A DNA stretch of 64,000 bases from Microcoleus vaginatus PCC 9802 (GTDB taxonomy: Bacteria > Cyanobacteriota > Cyanobacteriia > Cyanobacteriales > Microcoleaceae), in the NCBI GenBank assembly GCA_022701275.1, contig CP031740.1, positions 6,213,001 to 6,277,000 on the forward strand, given 5' to 3'. The position numbers and the translations under genes are program-made. Shown one piece after another: positions 34,678-43,294 of this stretch. Each line of letters begins with the position of its first letter. The stretch's first letter is position 1. Under the pieces are notes generated by a model. That model searched no databases. It saw nothing but the letters and a program-made list of their open reading frames with translations, and was not told the origin of the DNA.

Positions 34678-35487
34678 ATGGTTATAAACAGTTCGTTGAC
34701 CCGGCCCTTGGCTGTCGTGACGGGTGCCTCTAACGGTATCGGCTATGAACTCGCCAAACAGTTTGCTCAAAACGGATTCGATCTCCTAGTCACCGCCACC
34801 GGAGCGAGCATCAATGAAGCGGCTCAAGCCTTTGAGGGGCTCGGTGCCCAAGTCGAGACAGTGCAGGCAGACCTCGCTACCTACGACGGTGTTGAGACGC
34901 TCTACAACCACATAAAAGCGACTAATCGGCCAGTGGAGGCGATCGCAATTAATGCAGGTGTCGGCGTCGGTGGCGACTTTGCCCGCGAGACAGACTTGAA
35001 GGACGAACTAAATCTGATTAACCTCAACGTTGTCTCGTCTGTGCATTTGGCTAAACGGGTAGTTAAGGATATGGTCGATCGCGGCCAGGGACGGATTCTA
35101 TTCACTTCCTCCATTGCCGCCCTAATGCCGGGGCCATTCGAGGCAGTCTACGCAGCATCTAAAGCATTTATACACTCCTTCTCAGAAGGGCTGCGTAACG
35201 AGTTAAAGGACACAGGCGTCACTGTTACCGCCCTGATGCCAGGGCCGACGGATACTAACTTCTTCCATCGGGCGGGAATGGACGACACGAAGGTGGGCGC
35301 AGACAAGAAAGACGACGCGGCCGAAGTTGCCAAGCAGGGCTTCGAGGCGCTGATGGCCGGTAAGGACGACATTATCGCCGGTTCACTTAAGACAAAGATT
35401 CTGGCCAGCGTGAGCAAGGTTTTGCCTGATACCGTCAATGCCGAACTGCACAGTCAACTTACTAAACCGGAATCTGCTAACCAATAA
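34678..35487 (+). CDS. Short-chain dehydrogenase/reductase
   Basis: A 269-residue classical SDR. The cofactor site is VVTGASNGIGYELAK (about residues 13-27), the second Gly-rich site is INAGVGVGG, and the catalytic Tyr/Lys pair is in VYAASKAFIHSF (Y-x-x-x-K) after a Ser in FTSSIAAL. Substrate unknown; the long C-terminal part (KVGADKKDDAAEVAKQGFEALMAG) is typical of short-chain dehydrogenases acting on aliphatic substrates. The codon use is somewhat more GC-rich than in neighbours and the next three loci include broken genes, so this segment may have been acquired. Confidence 0.9.
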   Translation: MVINSSLTRPLAVVTGASNGIGYELAKQFAQNGFDLLVTATGASINEAAQAFEGLGAQVETVQADLATYDGVETLYNHIKATNRPVEAIAINAGVGVGGDFARETDLKDELNLINLNVVSSVHLAKRVVKDMVDRGQGRILFTSSIAALMPGPFEAVYAASKAFIHSFSEGLRNELKDTGVTVTALMPGPTDTNFFHRAGMDDTKVGADKKDDAAEVAKQGFEALMAGKDDIIAGSLKTKILASVSKVLPDTVNAELHSQLTKPESANQ

Positions 35488-35517
35488 TTTCCGCCCGTCT
35501 TACTATTCTTATGTGCA

Positions 35518-35652
35518 GATTTAAAGAAAGTCAACATCGCAGATAATGGCAAGATTGCAGCCGATAAAAGCGTGTTTACTTCTCCCAGTAGTGACGATTT
35601 AGCACAGTTTTCTCAGGCGTTCATGGATGGCATTATGCAGCATCGGCATTAA
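35518..35652 (+). pseudogene. Short open coding-like fragment
   Basis: A 44-codon open stretch with no start in front, ending in a stop: DLKKVNIADNGKIAADKSVF followed by TSPSSDDLAQFSQAFMDGIM and QHRH. It reads like a true protein C-terminus rather than random frame. It may be the end of a deleted gene. The family is not recognised. Confidence 0.35.
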
Positions 35653-35706
35653 ATGCGAACTGAGGAATAAATGGTTATAGCCCAAGTAATGTAATAGAGA
35701 ATATTT

Positions 35707-36543
35707 ATGCAAATTCATCATCTCAATTGTGGCTGTATGTGTCCCATTGGAGGGGCGCTTTTCGATGGCTTCAGTCGCGGTCTGACGGCTCACCTCGTCT
35801 GCCACTGTCTGCTCGTTGAAACGAATCAGGGACTGGTTCTGATTGATACCGGCTTCGGATTGCGGGATATCCAGTCCCCTTACTCTCGGCTTAGCCCGTT
35901 TTTCGTCCATTTTAATAACATCCAGTTCGATCGCAAGTACACGGCCATCCATCAAATTGAACAGCTCGGATTTTCACCAAGCGATGTGCGCCATATTGTA
36001 CTCACCCACCTCGATTTTGATCATGCCGGTGGTCTAGAGGATTTCCCTGAAGCCACGGTACACGTCATGCAGGCTGAAATCGATGCCGCAGAGGATCGGC
36101 ACGGTTTCATCACAAAAAGGCGCTATCGTCCGGGGCAGTGGGATGAAGTCAAACGCTGGAAATACTATTCGGCGGGTGGCGAACCTTGGTTCGGTTTTGA
36201 AGCAGTCCGCGACCTCGACGGGTTGCCGCCGGAAATTTTGCTAATCCCGTTGGTAGGGCACACGCGCGGTCATGCTGGCATTGCCATTAATACACCCGAT
36301 GGCTGGCTTCTGCACGCAGGCGATGCCTATTTCTACCGACACGAGATGGATGCCGCTAACCGGCGCTGCACGCCCGGTCTGCGCGCCTACCAATGGATGA
36401 TGGAGGTCGATCGCAAGGCTCGGTTGCTCAATCAAGGCCGGCTGCACGCATTATCGGTGCAGCATAGTAAAGATGTGCGCCTGTTTTGCAGTCACGATGC
36501 TATTGAGTTAAAAGCCTTAGCTGGCGGGTCTAGGAACTCTTAA
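35707..36543 (+). CDS. MBL-fold metallo-hydrolase
   Basis: A 278-residue metallo-beta-lactamase-fold hydrolase. The metal motif is LTHLDFDHAGG (H-x-D-x-D-H, about residues 99-109). Further ligands are in GHTRGHAGIAI and LLHAGDAYFY, and the final His in LFCSHDAIEL. The N-terminal HHLNCGCMCPIGGALFDG recalls lactonase-like subgroups (including acyl-homoserine lactonases), but the substrate is not decidable. It follows the fragment at 35518 and precedes the broken aldo/keto reductase. Confidence 0.88.
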   Translation: MQIHHLNCGCMCPIGGALFDGFSRGLTAHLVCHCLLVETNQGLVLIDTGFGLRDIQSPYSRLSPFFVHFNNIQFDRKYTAIHQIEQLGFSPSDVRHIVLTHLDFDHAGGLEDFPEATVHVMQAEIDAAEDRHGFITKRRYRPGQWDEVKRWKYYSAGGEPWFGFEAVRDLDGLPPEILLIPLVGHTRGHAGIAINTPDGWLLHAGDAYFYRHEMDAANRRCTPGLRAYQWMMEVDRKARLLNQGRLHALSVQHSKDVRLFCSHDAIELKALAGGSRNS

Positions 36544-36700
36544 AACTAGAAATTTCATCATTACTATTGATTAGGCAAAGTAGGCAGTCGGGGAAGTTGC
36601 AGCCCGACTGCGCTCTGGATTTTGAGACATCTTAAATTCAAAACTCTTTAGTGCAGCGAAGCGGTGAGGGAGTCCTAGTAGTTTCTTGAAGAAGGCATTT

Positions 36701-37289
36701 ATGAATATCAGCAGACGCAAGTTGTTAAAGGTAACTTCTGCTTCGGGTTTGGTTGCAGCAGGGCTGGCTGCTTCCGAAGGGTTTTTCAAACCCCTGTTAG
36801 CTCAAGATGAACCGACCCAAGTATACGGTGAAAGTGCAGTGGCCCAAGGTCAAACCCAAAGTGGCGAGATGAGTTACAGGACGCTGGGCCGCACAGGAGA
36901 GCGAGTGTCTGCAATTGGCTTGGATGGACGCTCATTTTAGAAGTTTTGAGCAACAAGTTCTGTCGGTGCTGGTGAAAAACCCAATAGGTGTATTGGGGAT
37001 GAAATCTATGGGCGACCCCTACGTGCTTAGAAGCAATACAGTAAGTCCGATCGAATGTCTCCACTATGCGATGAATCTGCCTACTTCAGTCGTGATTACT
37101 GGCATTGATAGTATGCAACTCCTCGATCAAGCGTTTGAGGCCGCTCGCACGTTTAAGCCGATGGATCAAGCACAAGTTGCAGCAATGGTGAATCGCACTC
37201 GCGAGGCGGCAGCAAAAGGGCAATACGAACTATATAAAACTACCAACCAATTTGATAGTACCGCCATGAACCCATCGTGGCTAGGATAA
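36701..37289 (+). pseudogene. Tat-type aldo/keto reductase with internal deletion
   Basis: The N-terminal piece (from ATG 36701) has a twin-arginine signal, MNISRRKLLKVTSASGLV, then YRTLGRTGERVSAIGL, the beginning of an aldo/keto reductase. At about 36920 the sequence jumps, in another frame, to DAHFRSFEQQVLSVLVKNP and then GVLGMKSMGDP, LPTSVVITGIDSM, the C-terminal third. The central barrel, with the catalytic Asp-Tyr-Lys-His, is missing. So a deletion plus frameshift has destroyed the gene. The C-terminal part is otherwise well preserved, so the event may be recent. Confidence 0.88.
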
Positions 37290-37521
37290 GCCGTTTTGTA
37301 TTATGCCTAAGCAAATTTACGATGAGGACGGACTTATTTATTTAGATAACCCACCAAGGCTAGAGGAGAGGTTGTCTCCGGTTCTCTTGGATTGTTTCTA
37401 GGGAGCAGAGAGAAGAGGGAAGTTTTTTTAGTTTTAAGTTAAATAGTTCAAGCTTTACCCCACCGAAGTATTACGAGGAACAAAGCAATTTCAAAAATCA
37501 AAACTATTTGTCAATTTCCCC
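37290..37521. other. Gap between the aldo/keto reductase remnant and the TPR gene
   Basis: Short AT-rich gap, with no gene or clear structure seen. Confidence 0.4.
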
Positions 37522-39204
37522 TTACCACTTTCCTGACATCGCGCCTTTAAGCCTCAATTCTTCTCGACTGACTAGAGCTTCGTAGTAATCGGGTTTGATT
37601 TCGAGGGCGACTCCGTAAGAGCTAATAGCATCTTGAGTTCGCTGCAATTTTTGCAAAACGTCGCCCCGCTGCGCCCAAGCTTCCCAGTTGTCTGGCTTGA
37701 GTTGAATCACTTGGTCAAAAGCGACGAGTGCTTGGGAATAATTCTGCATTTCCCCTAGGATCAGACCTCGCTGTACCCAGCCTTGATAGTTATCCGGCCA
37801 GACAGTAATTGCTCGATCGTATGATGCTAGAGCTTGTTCGTACTGCTGCAATTTTGACAAAGCGTTGCCACGTTTCAACCAAGCTTCAAAATTGTCGGGC
37901 ACGATTTTTAGTACGCGGTTGTAAGCTGCGACGGCTTCTTCGTAACGCTGCAATTTTTCCAGCGCTGCGCCTTGCTGCAACCCTACTTTTGATGTAATTT
38001 CTGCTTCCGAAGTCAGAGAGATTACTTTATCAAAACAGGCGATCGCTTCTTCGTACTGCTGTAATTTTTCCAGAGCTTCCCCTCGCAAGTTCCAAGCTTC
38101 TAGAAAATTACCTTCAATTTGTAGGGCATTACTGTAAGCGATAATTGCCTCTTTGTAGCGTTCCAATCCTGCCAGGGCGATGCCTCTACCCAGCCAAGCT
38201 TCGGGAAAATTCGGATTAATTTGAACTGCTTGGTCAAAAGCAGCGATCGCCCCTTCAAAATCTCTCGATTCTGACAGTGTTTGACCGCGCCCGATCCATG
38301 CTTCGGGATAAAAAGAATTAATTTTAATTGCCCGATCGAAACAAGCAATTGCCGCGTCTGCCCACTGGTGTTTGAGGGCCATTCCTTTATAAAACCAAGC
38401 TTCGCAGTCGTTCGGTTGCATTTGCAGTACGCGATCGTAAGCTGTCACGGCTTCTGCATATTTGTGCAATTTTGCGGAAGCAATGCCCCGATTGAACCAA
38501 GCCAGACTATTTTGTGGTTGCAGTTGAATGGCGCGATCGTAAGAAGTTACAGCTTCAGCGTAGCGTTCCGCTTTCATCAAAGCCAAACCTCGGTTCAGCC
38601 AAGCTTCCCAATTAGTCGGGACGAGTTTCAGCGCGCGCTCGAAAGCGGCCACGGCTTCAGGGTAGCGCTCCGCTTGAACCAACACGTTGCCTTGCCGATA
38701 CCACATGGCGGGCAAATTCGGATGAAGTTGGGTTGCTTTTTTGTAACAGCTTGCGGCTGCCTCCCACTGCTGCAATTCCTCTAAAACTCGGCCTCGCTGA
38801 TACCAAGCTTCGTGCTTTTCTGAATTGATTTGAATTGCGGTGTCGAAAGCCGCGATCGCTTCTGAGTGATTTTGCAAACTTAACAGCCCTGTGCCCCGCA
38901 GCATCCAAGCCCAGTATTCTTCGGGATTAATTGCTGTAGCTCGATCGGCGCAGGCTACGGTTTCTGCGTAGGAGTGCAGTTGCTTGTAAGCTTTGCCCAG
39001 ATTCAGCCACGCCCGGGCCCAGTCCGGCTTAATTTGAACAGCTTTTCCGTAGCAAATGACTGCCGCTTCGTACCTTCCTGCGGCGTACAATCTATTGCCC
39101 CGATCGTAATCTGGAAATGCTGCAAAAATTCTTAAAATCGGCGGCAGCAGAGCTGGTTGGGGGTTTGAGGAGTTTTCTGTAGCCGAAGTCGAGAGGTCTG
39201 GCAT
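37522..39204 (-). CDS. TPR-repeat protein
   Basis: A 560-residue protein built almost wholly of tetratricopeptide repeats, about 15, each around 34 residues with the pattern W-x-x-x-G-x-x-L...Y-x-x-A-x-x-x-[YF]-x-x-A. Examples are AWLNRGLALMKAERYAEAV and AWFNRGIASAKLHKYAEAV. TPR arrays are protein-binding scaffolds. The first 35 residues are Ser/Pro-rich without a signal peptide. No enzymatic domain accompanies them and no operon partner is visible. One repeat near residue 405 is irregular (EAEITSKVGLQQGAAL). Confidence 0.92.
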   Translation of the reverse strand: MPDLSTSATENSSNPQPALLPPILRIFAAFPDYDRGNRLYAAGRYEAAVICYGKAVQIKPDWARAWLNLGKAYKQLHSYAETVACADRATAINPEEYWAWMLRGTGLLSLQNHSEAIAAFDTAIQINSEKHEAWYQRGRVLEELQQWEAAASCYKKATQLHPNLPAMWYRQGNVLVQAERYPEAVAAFERALKLVPTNWEAWLNRGLALMKAERYAEAVTSYDRAIQLQPQNSLAWFNRGIASAKLHKYAEAVTAYDRVLQMQPNDCEAWFYKGMALKHQWADAAIACFDRAIKINSFYPEAWIGRGQTLSESRDFEGAIAAFDQAVQINPNFPEAWLGRGIALAGLERYKEAIIAYSNALQIEGNFLEAWNLRGEALEKLQQYEEAIACFDKVISLTSEAEITSKVGLQQGAALEKLQRYEEAVAAYNRVLKIVPDNFEAWLKRGNALSKLQQYEQALASYDRAITVWPDNYQGWVQRGLILGEMQNYSQALVAFDQVIQLKPDNWEAWAQRGDVLQKLQRTQDAISSYGVALEIKPDYYEALVSREELRLKGAMSGKW

Positions 39205-39537
39205 ACGCCTTTCACATAAAAAATTTAGTGGGATAACAAGCTTGCGGTCTTATATATTAACTTATGCTTTTCTTAATCTCGCTGCTGTTTGGAAACAAAT
39301 TTAGCATATCAGGCTTGGTGCGACAAATCCTTTTTACTTAATTCGAGTAGGTATAAAATTATGCCCCGTTTCCACTTTCGGTACACCGCTGTAAAATACG
39401 GTCAGTCGATTTTCGATTTTCGATTGACTCCACCGATGAATCTGGGAGCTTGAACCAGAGTCTAAAATTTTGATCTCTCCACGACGAGTGTCGGAAACTT
39501 GTATCCGTTTTGGGCGGGCCCAGGACACAAGCACATA

Positions 39538-41406
39538 ATGTCCTCATTCAGGTTTAAAACCAAATTTAAGATGCTAGAGTTGGACGCGCTTTTAGATTTC
39601 ACGGACTGCGATCGGGGGTCGATCGACTCGCACCCGAATTATTGGTACGAAGGCCGTTGTCCTCAAAGTGGCGAGCTGCTGAGACTGCCGCGTACTCGAA
39701 TGTCCGAGGATCTCGCTCGGGGTTTGATGCGGTACCTTGCTGCTGACGATTCCTACGATCGCGAAGGGAAGATGTACGGCATATTACTGGTGGAGATGCC
39801 TTCGGGGGAACAGGGGATACTCAAAGCATTTTCCGGGCTGCTGAACGGTTGCAGCATTGTTGAGGGCTGGGTGCCACCGATTCCGGGACGAGATCGAGTT
39901 GCTTTTGAAGAAGCCCGCACGTTAACTCAATTGGAGGCGATGAAACAGGAACTTATTGCACTGAATCAACTCCCGCAGCGACAAGAGTATGAAGCCTTAT
40001 TTCGGGAGTTTGAAGTGCAAATGCAAGTTTTGAGCGATCGGCATCGCAATTGCAAGCAGCAGCGAGATGAAAAACGCCAGTTACTGTGTCAAACTCTCGC
40101 AGCAGAAACACTAGAAATTGCCCTGGAACAACTGAATCAAGAAAGCCGTTTGGAGAAAATTGAACGCAGGCAATTAAAACGGCAGCGGGATGAAACATTG
40201 CAGCCGCTAAAACAATTAATTGAAGCTGCGGAGCGGCGGATGCGGGCGCTGAAACAGCAGCGAAAAGAACTTTCCCGCGAACTTCAGACGCAAATGCACG
40301 CGGCTTACACTCTGATGAATTTTTTGGGCAAATCGCGATCGCTCTCCTCATTGATGCCAACTAATTCTATTCCGACTGGCACCGGCGACTGTTGTGCGCC
40401 AAAATTGCTCCACTACGCAGCAGTAAACAATCTGAAACCGCTGGCAATGGCTGAGTTTTGGTGGGGGCCGCCATCGGGGGATAAGATACAGGGAGAATTT
40501 TATGGTGCTTGTGGCGATCGGTGTCAGCCGTTAATGGGTTTTTTGCTGTCAGGATTGGCTCAAAATTCGACTGTTTCTAATGATGAGGATTTTACGGGCG
40601 GGCTAGAAGCCCAACCCTTACTCCCCACAAGCAATAATTTTTCTTGTGGAACGGGCATCTTGCCCGTTACCAAAATACATATTGTGGACGCAGAACCTCT
40701 AGATGTAGGGGCTGTTGAAGCCCGCCCTAAAAACCATAATATTTCTTGTGGAACGGGCATCTTGCCCGTTACGCAAATGCTACCGATTATTTATGAAGAC
40801 AAATGGTTGATAGCGGTTAATAAACCCTCTGGCTTGCTGTCAGTTCCCGGTCGTTATTTGGAAAATCAAGATAGTGTTTTTAGTCGTTTGCGTAACTTGT
40901 TACCGGATAGTTTGGATTTGAATGCGGTGCATCGTTTAGATTGGGAAACATCGGGTATTTTGCTATTGGCGCGGGACAAAGAAACTAGCAGTCAACTCAG
41001 ACAGCAATTTGAAACAAAGCAGGTTCACAAAGTTTATGAAGCGGTGCTTTCGGGTACTGTAAAAATTGAGGCGGGGACGATCGATCTCCCACTTTGGGGC
41101 GATCCAGAAAATCGCCCTTACCAGCAAGTCAATTGGGAGTGCGGAAAACCCAGCGTTACTCGCTTTCAGGTAATGGCGAGGAAGGGAAATTGCGATCGCG
41201 TCGAGTTTTTGCCGCTGACGGGACGCACGCATCAATTGAGGGTTCATGCAGCGGATGTTCGAGGGTTGGGGATACCGATTTTGGGCGATCGGCTTTACGG
41301 ATGTCGGGCTGCTGCGAATCGGCTACACTTGCACGCGCGGGAACTTTCCTTTGAGCATCCGCAGTTGGGAGAAAGGCTATACCTAAAGGCAGAAACACCA
41401 TTTTGA
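39538..41406 (+). CDS. RluA-type pseudouridine synthase with N-terminal coiled-coil extension
   Basis: A 622-residue protein from the ATG at 39538. The C-terminal ~215 residues are an RluA-family pseudouridine synthase: YEDKWLIAVNKPSGLLSVPG, catalytic Asp in NAVHRLDWETSGILLL (about residue 468), and PLTGRTHQLRVHA. It modifies rRNA or tRNA uridines. The first ~350 residues (GILKAFSGLLNG, then a Glu/Arg/Gln-rich coiled coil about 130-270) belong to a long cyanobacterial form of this enzyme. In the linker, ~60 codons (about 40590-40775) are encoded by interspersed DNA repeats, giving SCGTGILPVT twice. It stays in frame. Confidence 0.88.
   Translation: MSSFRFKTKFKMLELDALLDFTDCDRGSIDSHPNYWYEGRCPQSGELLRLPRTRMSEDLARGLMRYLAADDSYDREGKMYGILLVEMPSGEQGILKAFSGLLNGCSIVEGWVPPIPGRDRVAFEEARTLTQLEAMKQELIALNQLPQRQEYEALFREFEVQMQVLSDRHRNCKQQRDEKRQLLCQTLAAETLEIALEQLNQESRLEKIERRQLKRQRDETLQPLKQLIEAAERRMRALKQQRKELSRELQTQMHAAYTLMNFLGKSRSLSSLMPTNSIPTGTGDCCAPKLLHYAAVNNLKPLAMAEFWWGPPSGDKIQGEFYGACGDRCQPLMGFLLSGLAQNSTVSNDEDFTGGLEAQPLLPTSNNFSCGTGILPVTKIHIVDAEPLDVGAVEARPKNHNISCGTGILPVTQMLPIIYEDKWLIAVNKPSGLLSVPGRYLENQDSVFSRLRNLLPDSLDLNAVHRLDWETSGILLLARDKETSSQLRQQFETKQVHKVYEAVLSGTVKIEAGTIDLPLWGDPENRPYQQVNWECGKPSVTRFQVMARKGNCDRVEFLPLTGRTHQLRVHAADVRGLGIPILGDRLYGCRAAANRLHLHARELSFEHPQLGERLYLKAETPF
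40641..40771. repeat. Interspersed repeat captured in the pseudouridine synthase gene
   Basis: Two copies of ttcttgtggaacgggcatct-type sequence, 40641-40669 and 40743-40771 (102 bp, 34 codons apart), each with acgggca/tgcccgt palindrome. Between and before them are gcgggctagaagccc- and ggggctgttgaagcccgc-type pieces. These are common intergenic repeats in this cyanobacterial group. Confidence 0.85.
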
Positions 41407-41580
41407 GCACAGGGCGGCAACGAGAGATAGTCTAGCAGTAAGAATTACATATAGAGGCAGCAAATATTTATTGTTGAGTAATCGGAGCAACCTGAATTCT
41501 GAGCAAATTTACAGGTTAGCAGCCAGCTTAAAAAAATCAGAATGCTTGAGACTTGCGTATTAGATGAAGCAAGAATATTT
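41407..41580. other. Gap to the left of the ISL3 element
   Basis: Intergenic DNA between the pseudouridine synthase and the insertion, ending in the 8-bp target duplicate gaatattt (41573-41580). No gene seen. Confidence 0.5.
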
Positions 41581-41745
41581 GGTTCTTCCGAACCTGTTAT
41601 GCAAAATTAAATCAGATTTACCACAAAACAGGCAGAAAGGCTTTAGTAACAACTACCTAAAATGCTTAGTGGTCTTGACATCGGGCTTTTTTATAGTGTA
41701 GATTCGATGGAATAATTTCACTTGAGTTACAAATCAGCTACGCTC

Positions 41746-42018
41746 ATGCCCTCTAATGCCGAACTTAAGCTAATGACTCAACTCCTTAATTTGCCAGGGA
41801 TGAAGGTGAAGAATTATGAGTTTATAAAGCAATTGGGAGTTAGTCTTTATATCGAGAAGGAAGCGAAAGCAGTTCCCTGTCCCCACTGTGGAAAAACCAC
41901 TAATAAACTTCACCAAAACCATCGATACGTGGTCAGAGATCTGCCCATAATGGAACAGCCAGTTTATTTACAGGTTAATCGCCGTCAAATGAGGTGTGCT
42001 GAGTGCAACCATAAGTGA
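41746..42018 (+). CDS. ISL3 transposase, N-terminal frame (zinc-binding domain)
   Basis: The first ~90 residues of an ISL3-family transposase, from the ATG at 41746 (MPSNAELKLMTQLLNLPG). A zinc ribbon is clear: CPHCGKTTNKLHQNHRYVVRDL followed by MRCAECNHK (CxxC...CxxC; given in parts). The frame stops (TGA) right after the second CxxC, where normal family members go on with the F-S-E segment. The continuation lies in the +1 frame at 41996. Either an inactivating indel or frameshifting joins the parts. Confidence 0.82.
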   Translation: MPSNAELKLMTQLLNLPGMKVKNYEFIKQLGVSLYIEKEAKAVPCPHCGKTTNKLHQNHRYVVRDLPIMEQPVYLQVNRRQMRCAECNHK

Positions 42019-42973
42019 GCGTGAGGACTTGAAGGCAATTCCCAAGAAACGAACTTATACCCAACGTTTTCGTCAAAAAATCCTGTCAGAAGTAGTGGAA
42101 GGAACCATTTCCAGAACGGCGAAAAGATACGGAGTTAGCGAGCAAGAAGTAGAAACGATGTTAAAAGATTTGGAGAACGAACTGCTCGAAAAAAAGCCTC
42201 AAGGGATTAAACGGCTGGGAATTGATGAAATTGCTGTAGTAAAGGGACAGAAAAATTATTATACTGTCTTTGTAGATCTGGACACAGGAAAGCTCATCGG
42301 ACTCCTTAACAAACGAACGCAATCCGACATTTGCCAATACCTAAAAAGTTGGGGCCATGAGGCTTTAAGCCAAATTGAAGAAGTCAGTATAGACCTGTGG
42401 AAACCCTACAAAAAAGTGGCGGAAGAGTTAATGCCACAAGCATCCATAGTAGCAGATAGGTTTCATGTGATGAAGCAGGTTAATCAAGAACTAGACAAAG
42501 GGAGAAAGAATTGCAAAAAGGAGGTATGTAAGGAGAAAAATACTGCCAATAAACGTCGAAAAGAATCAGCCATCAACAAGAGTAAGTATGCCTTACTAAA
42601 AAACTTTGAAGACCTAAATGCTGAGCAGATTGAAAAAATAAAAGAGATTGAAATAGTTCTTCCCGATTTAGCTAAAAAATATCAACTAAAAGAAGAATTT
42701 AGAAAAATTTTTGAAAGTTCAGAAAATTGGAGTGAGGGAATTTTAAAATTGGCGGATTGGTTGAAAAAAGCCCTGAATCATTTTTCGCAAAGCTGCCAAA
42801 CAATTCAAAGTTGGATTGGAGAAATTATTGCCTATTTTGACCGAAGAACAACCCAGGGAATGGTTGAAGGAGTAAACAATAAATTGAAGCTCATCAAACG
42901 GAAAGCTTATGGCTTCCGTAATTTCGATAATTTCAAGATTAGAAGCCAGCTCTCTATGATTATATTGGATTAA
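41996..42973 (+). CDS. ISL3 transposase, C-terminal frame (DDE catalytic domain)
   Basis: The remaining ~320 residues of the same transposase. The reading makes sense from about ISEREDLKAIPKKRTYTQRF, a helix-turn-helix region, then the catalytic domain: LGIDEIAVVKGQKNYYTVF (first Asp), SIDLWKPYKKVAEEL and SIVADRFHVMKQVNQEL (second Asp), and TQGMVEGVNNKLKLIKR (Glu). The three acidic residues of the DDE triad are thus intact. It lacks a start of its own that fits, so expression probably depends on frameshifting from the upstream frame. Confidence 0.82.
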   Translation: MLSATISEREDLKAIPKKRTYTQRFRQKILSEVVEGTISRTAKRYGVSEQEVETMLKDLENELLEKKPQGIKRLGIDEIAVVKGQKNYYTVFVDLDTGKLIGLLNKRTQSDICQYLKSWGHEALSQIEEVSIDLWKPYKKVAEELMPQASIVADRFHVMKQVNQELDKGRKNCKKEVCKEKNTANKRRKESAINKSKYALLKNFEDLNAEQIEKIKEIEIVLPDLAKKYQLKEEFRKIFESSENWSEGILKLADWLKKALNHFSQSCQTIQSWIGEIIAYFDRRTTQGMVEGVNNKLKLIKRKAYGFRNFDNFKIRSQLSMIILD

Positions 42974-43294
42974 TTTTACATAAAAGGTTCGGAAGAACCG
43001 AATATTTGCGGGAAATAGATGAAATTCCTATTACTCGAAGGCGCCTCAAAAGTGAGATAATCCCCTTGTGATTTTTGTACAACAATGTGTATTTATTTGT
43101 ACTAACCAGAGGGGTATGCTAATCTTCCCTGGATATTTCTAGCCATTTAGATTAAGCGAGTCGCACGTTACTAAAAGCAGTATATACCAAGGTCATGAGA
43201 GAAGCGAGAAATTCCTAAAATCGGGAAACTTCAGCTTAGGTTGTCACCCATGAGTTGAGCAGGAAAACGAGCTACTTATTACTTATTACTTCTT

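Larger units (their letters stand above)
41581..42999 (+). mobile_element. ISL3-family insertion sequence, complete with target duplications
   Basis: 1419-bp element. The terminal inverted repeats read ggttcttccgaacct...(left) and the complement of ...aggttcggaagaacc (right, 42986-42999); they match for the first 15 bp and, with mismatches, for about 25 bp. Both sides carry the same 8-bp target duplication gaatattt (41573-41580, 43000-43007), as is usual for ISL3. The transposase is read in two overlapping frames (41746-42018, 41996-42973). Confidence 0.93.
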
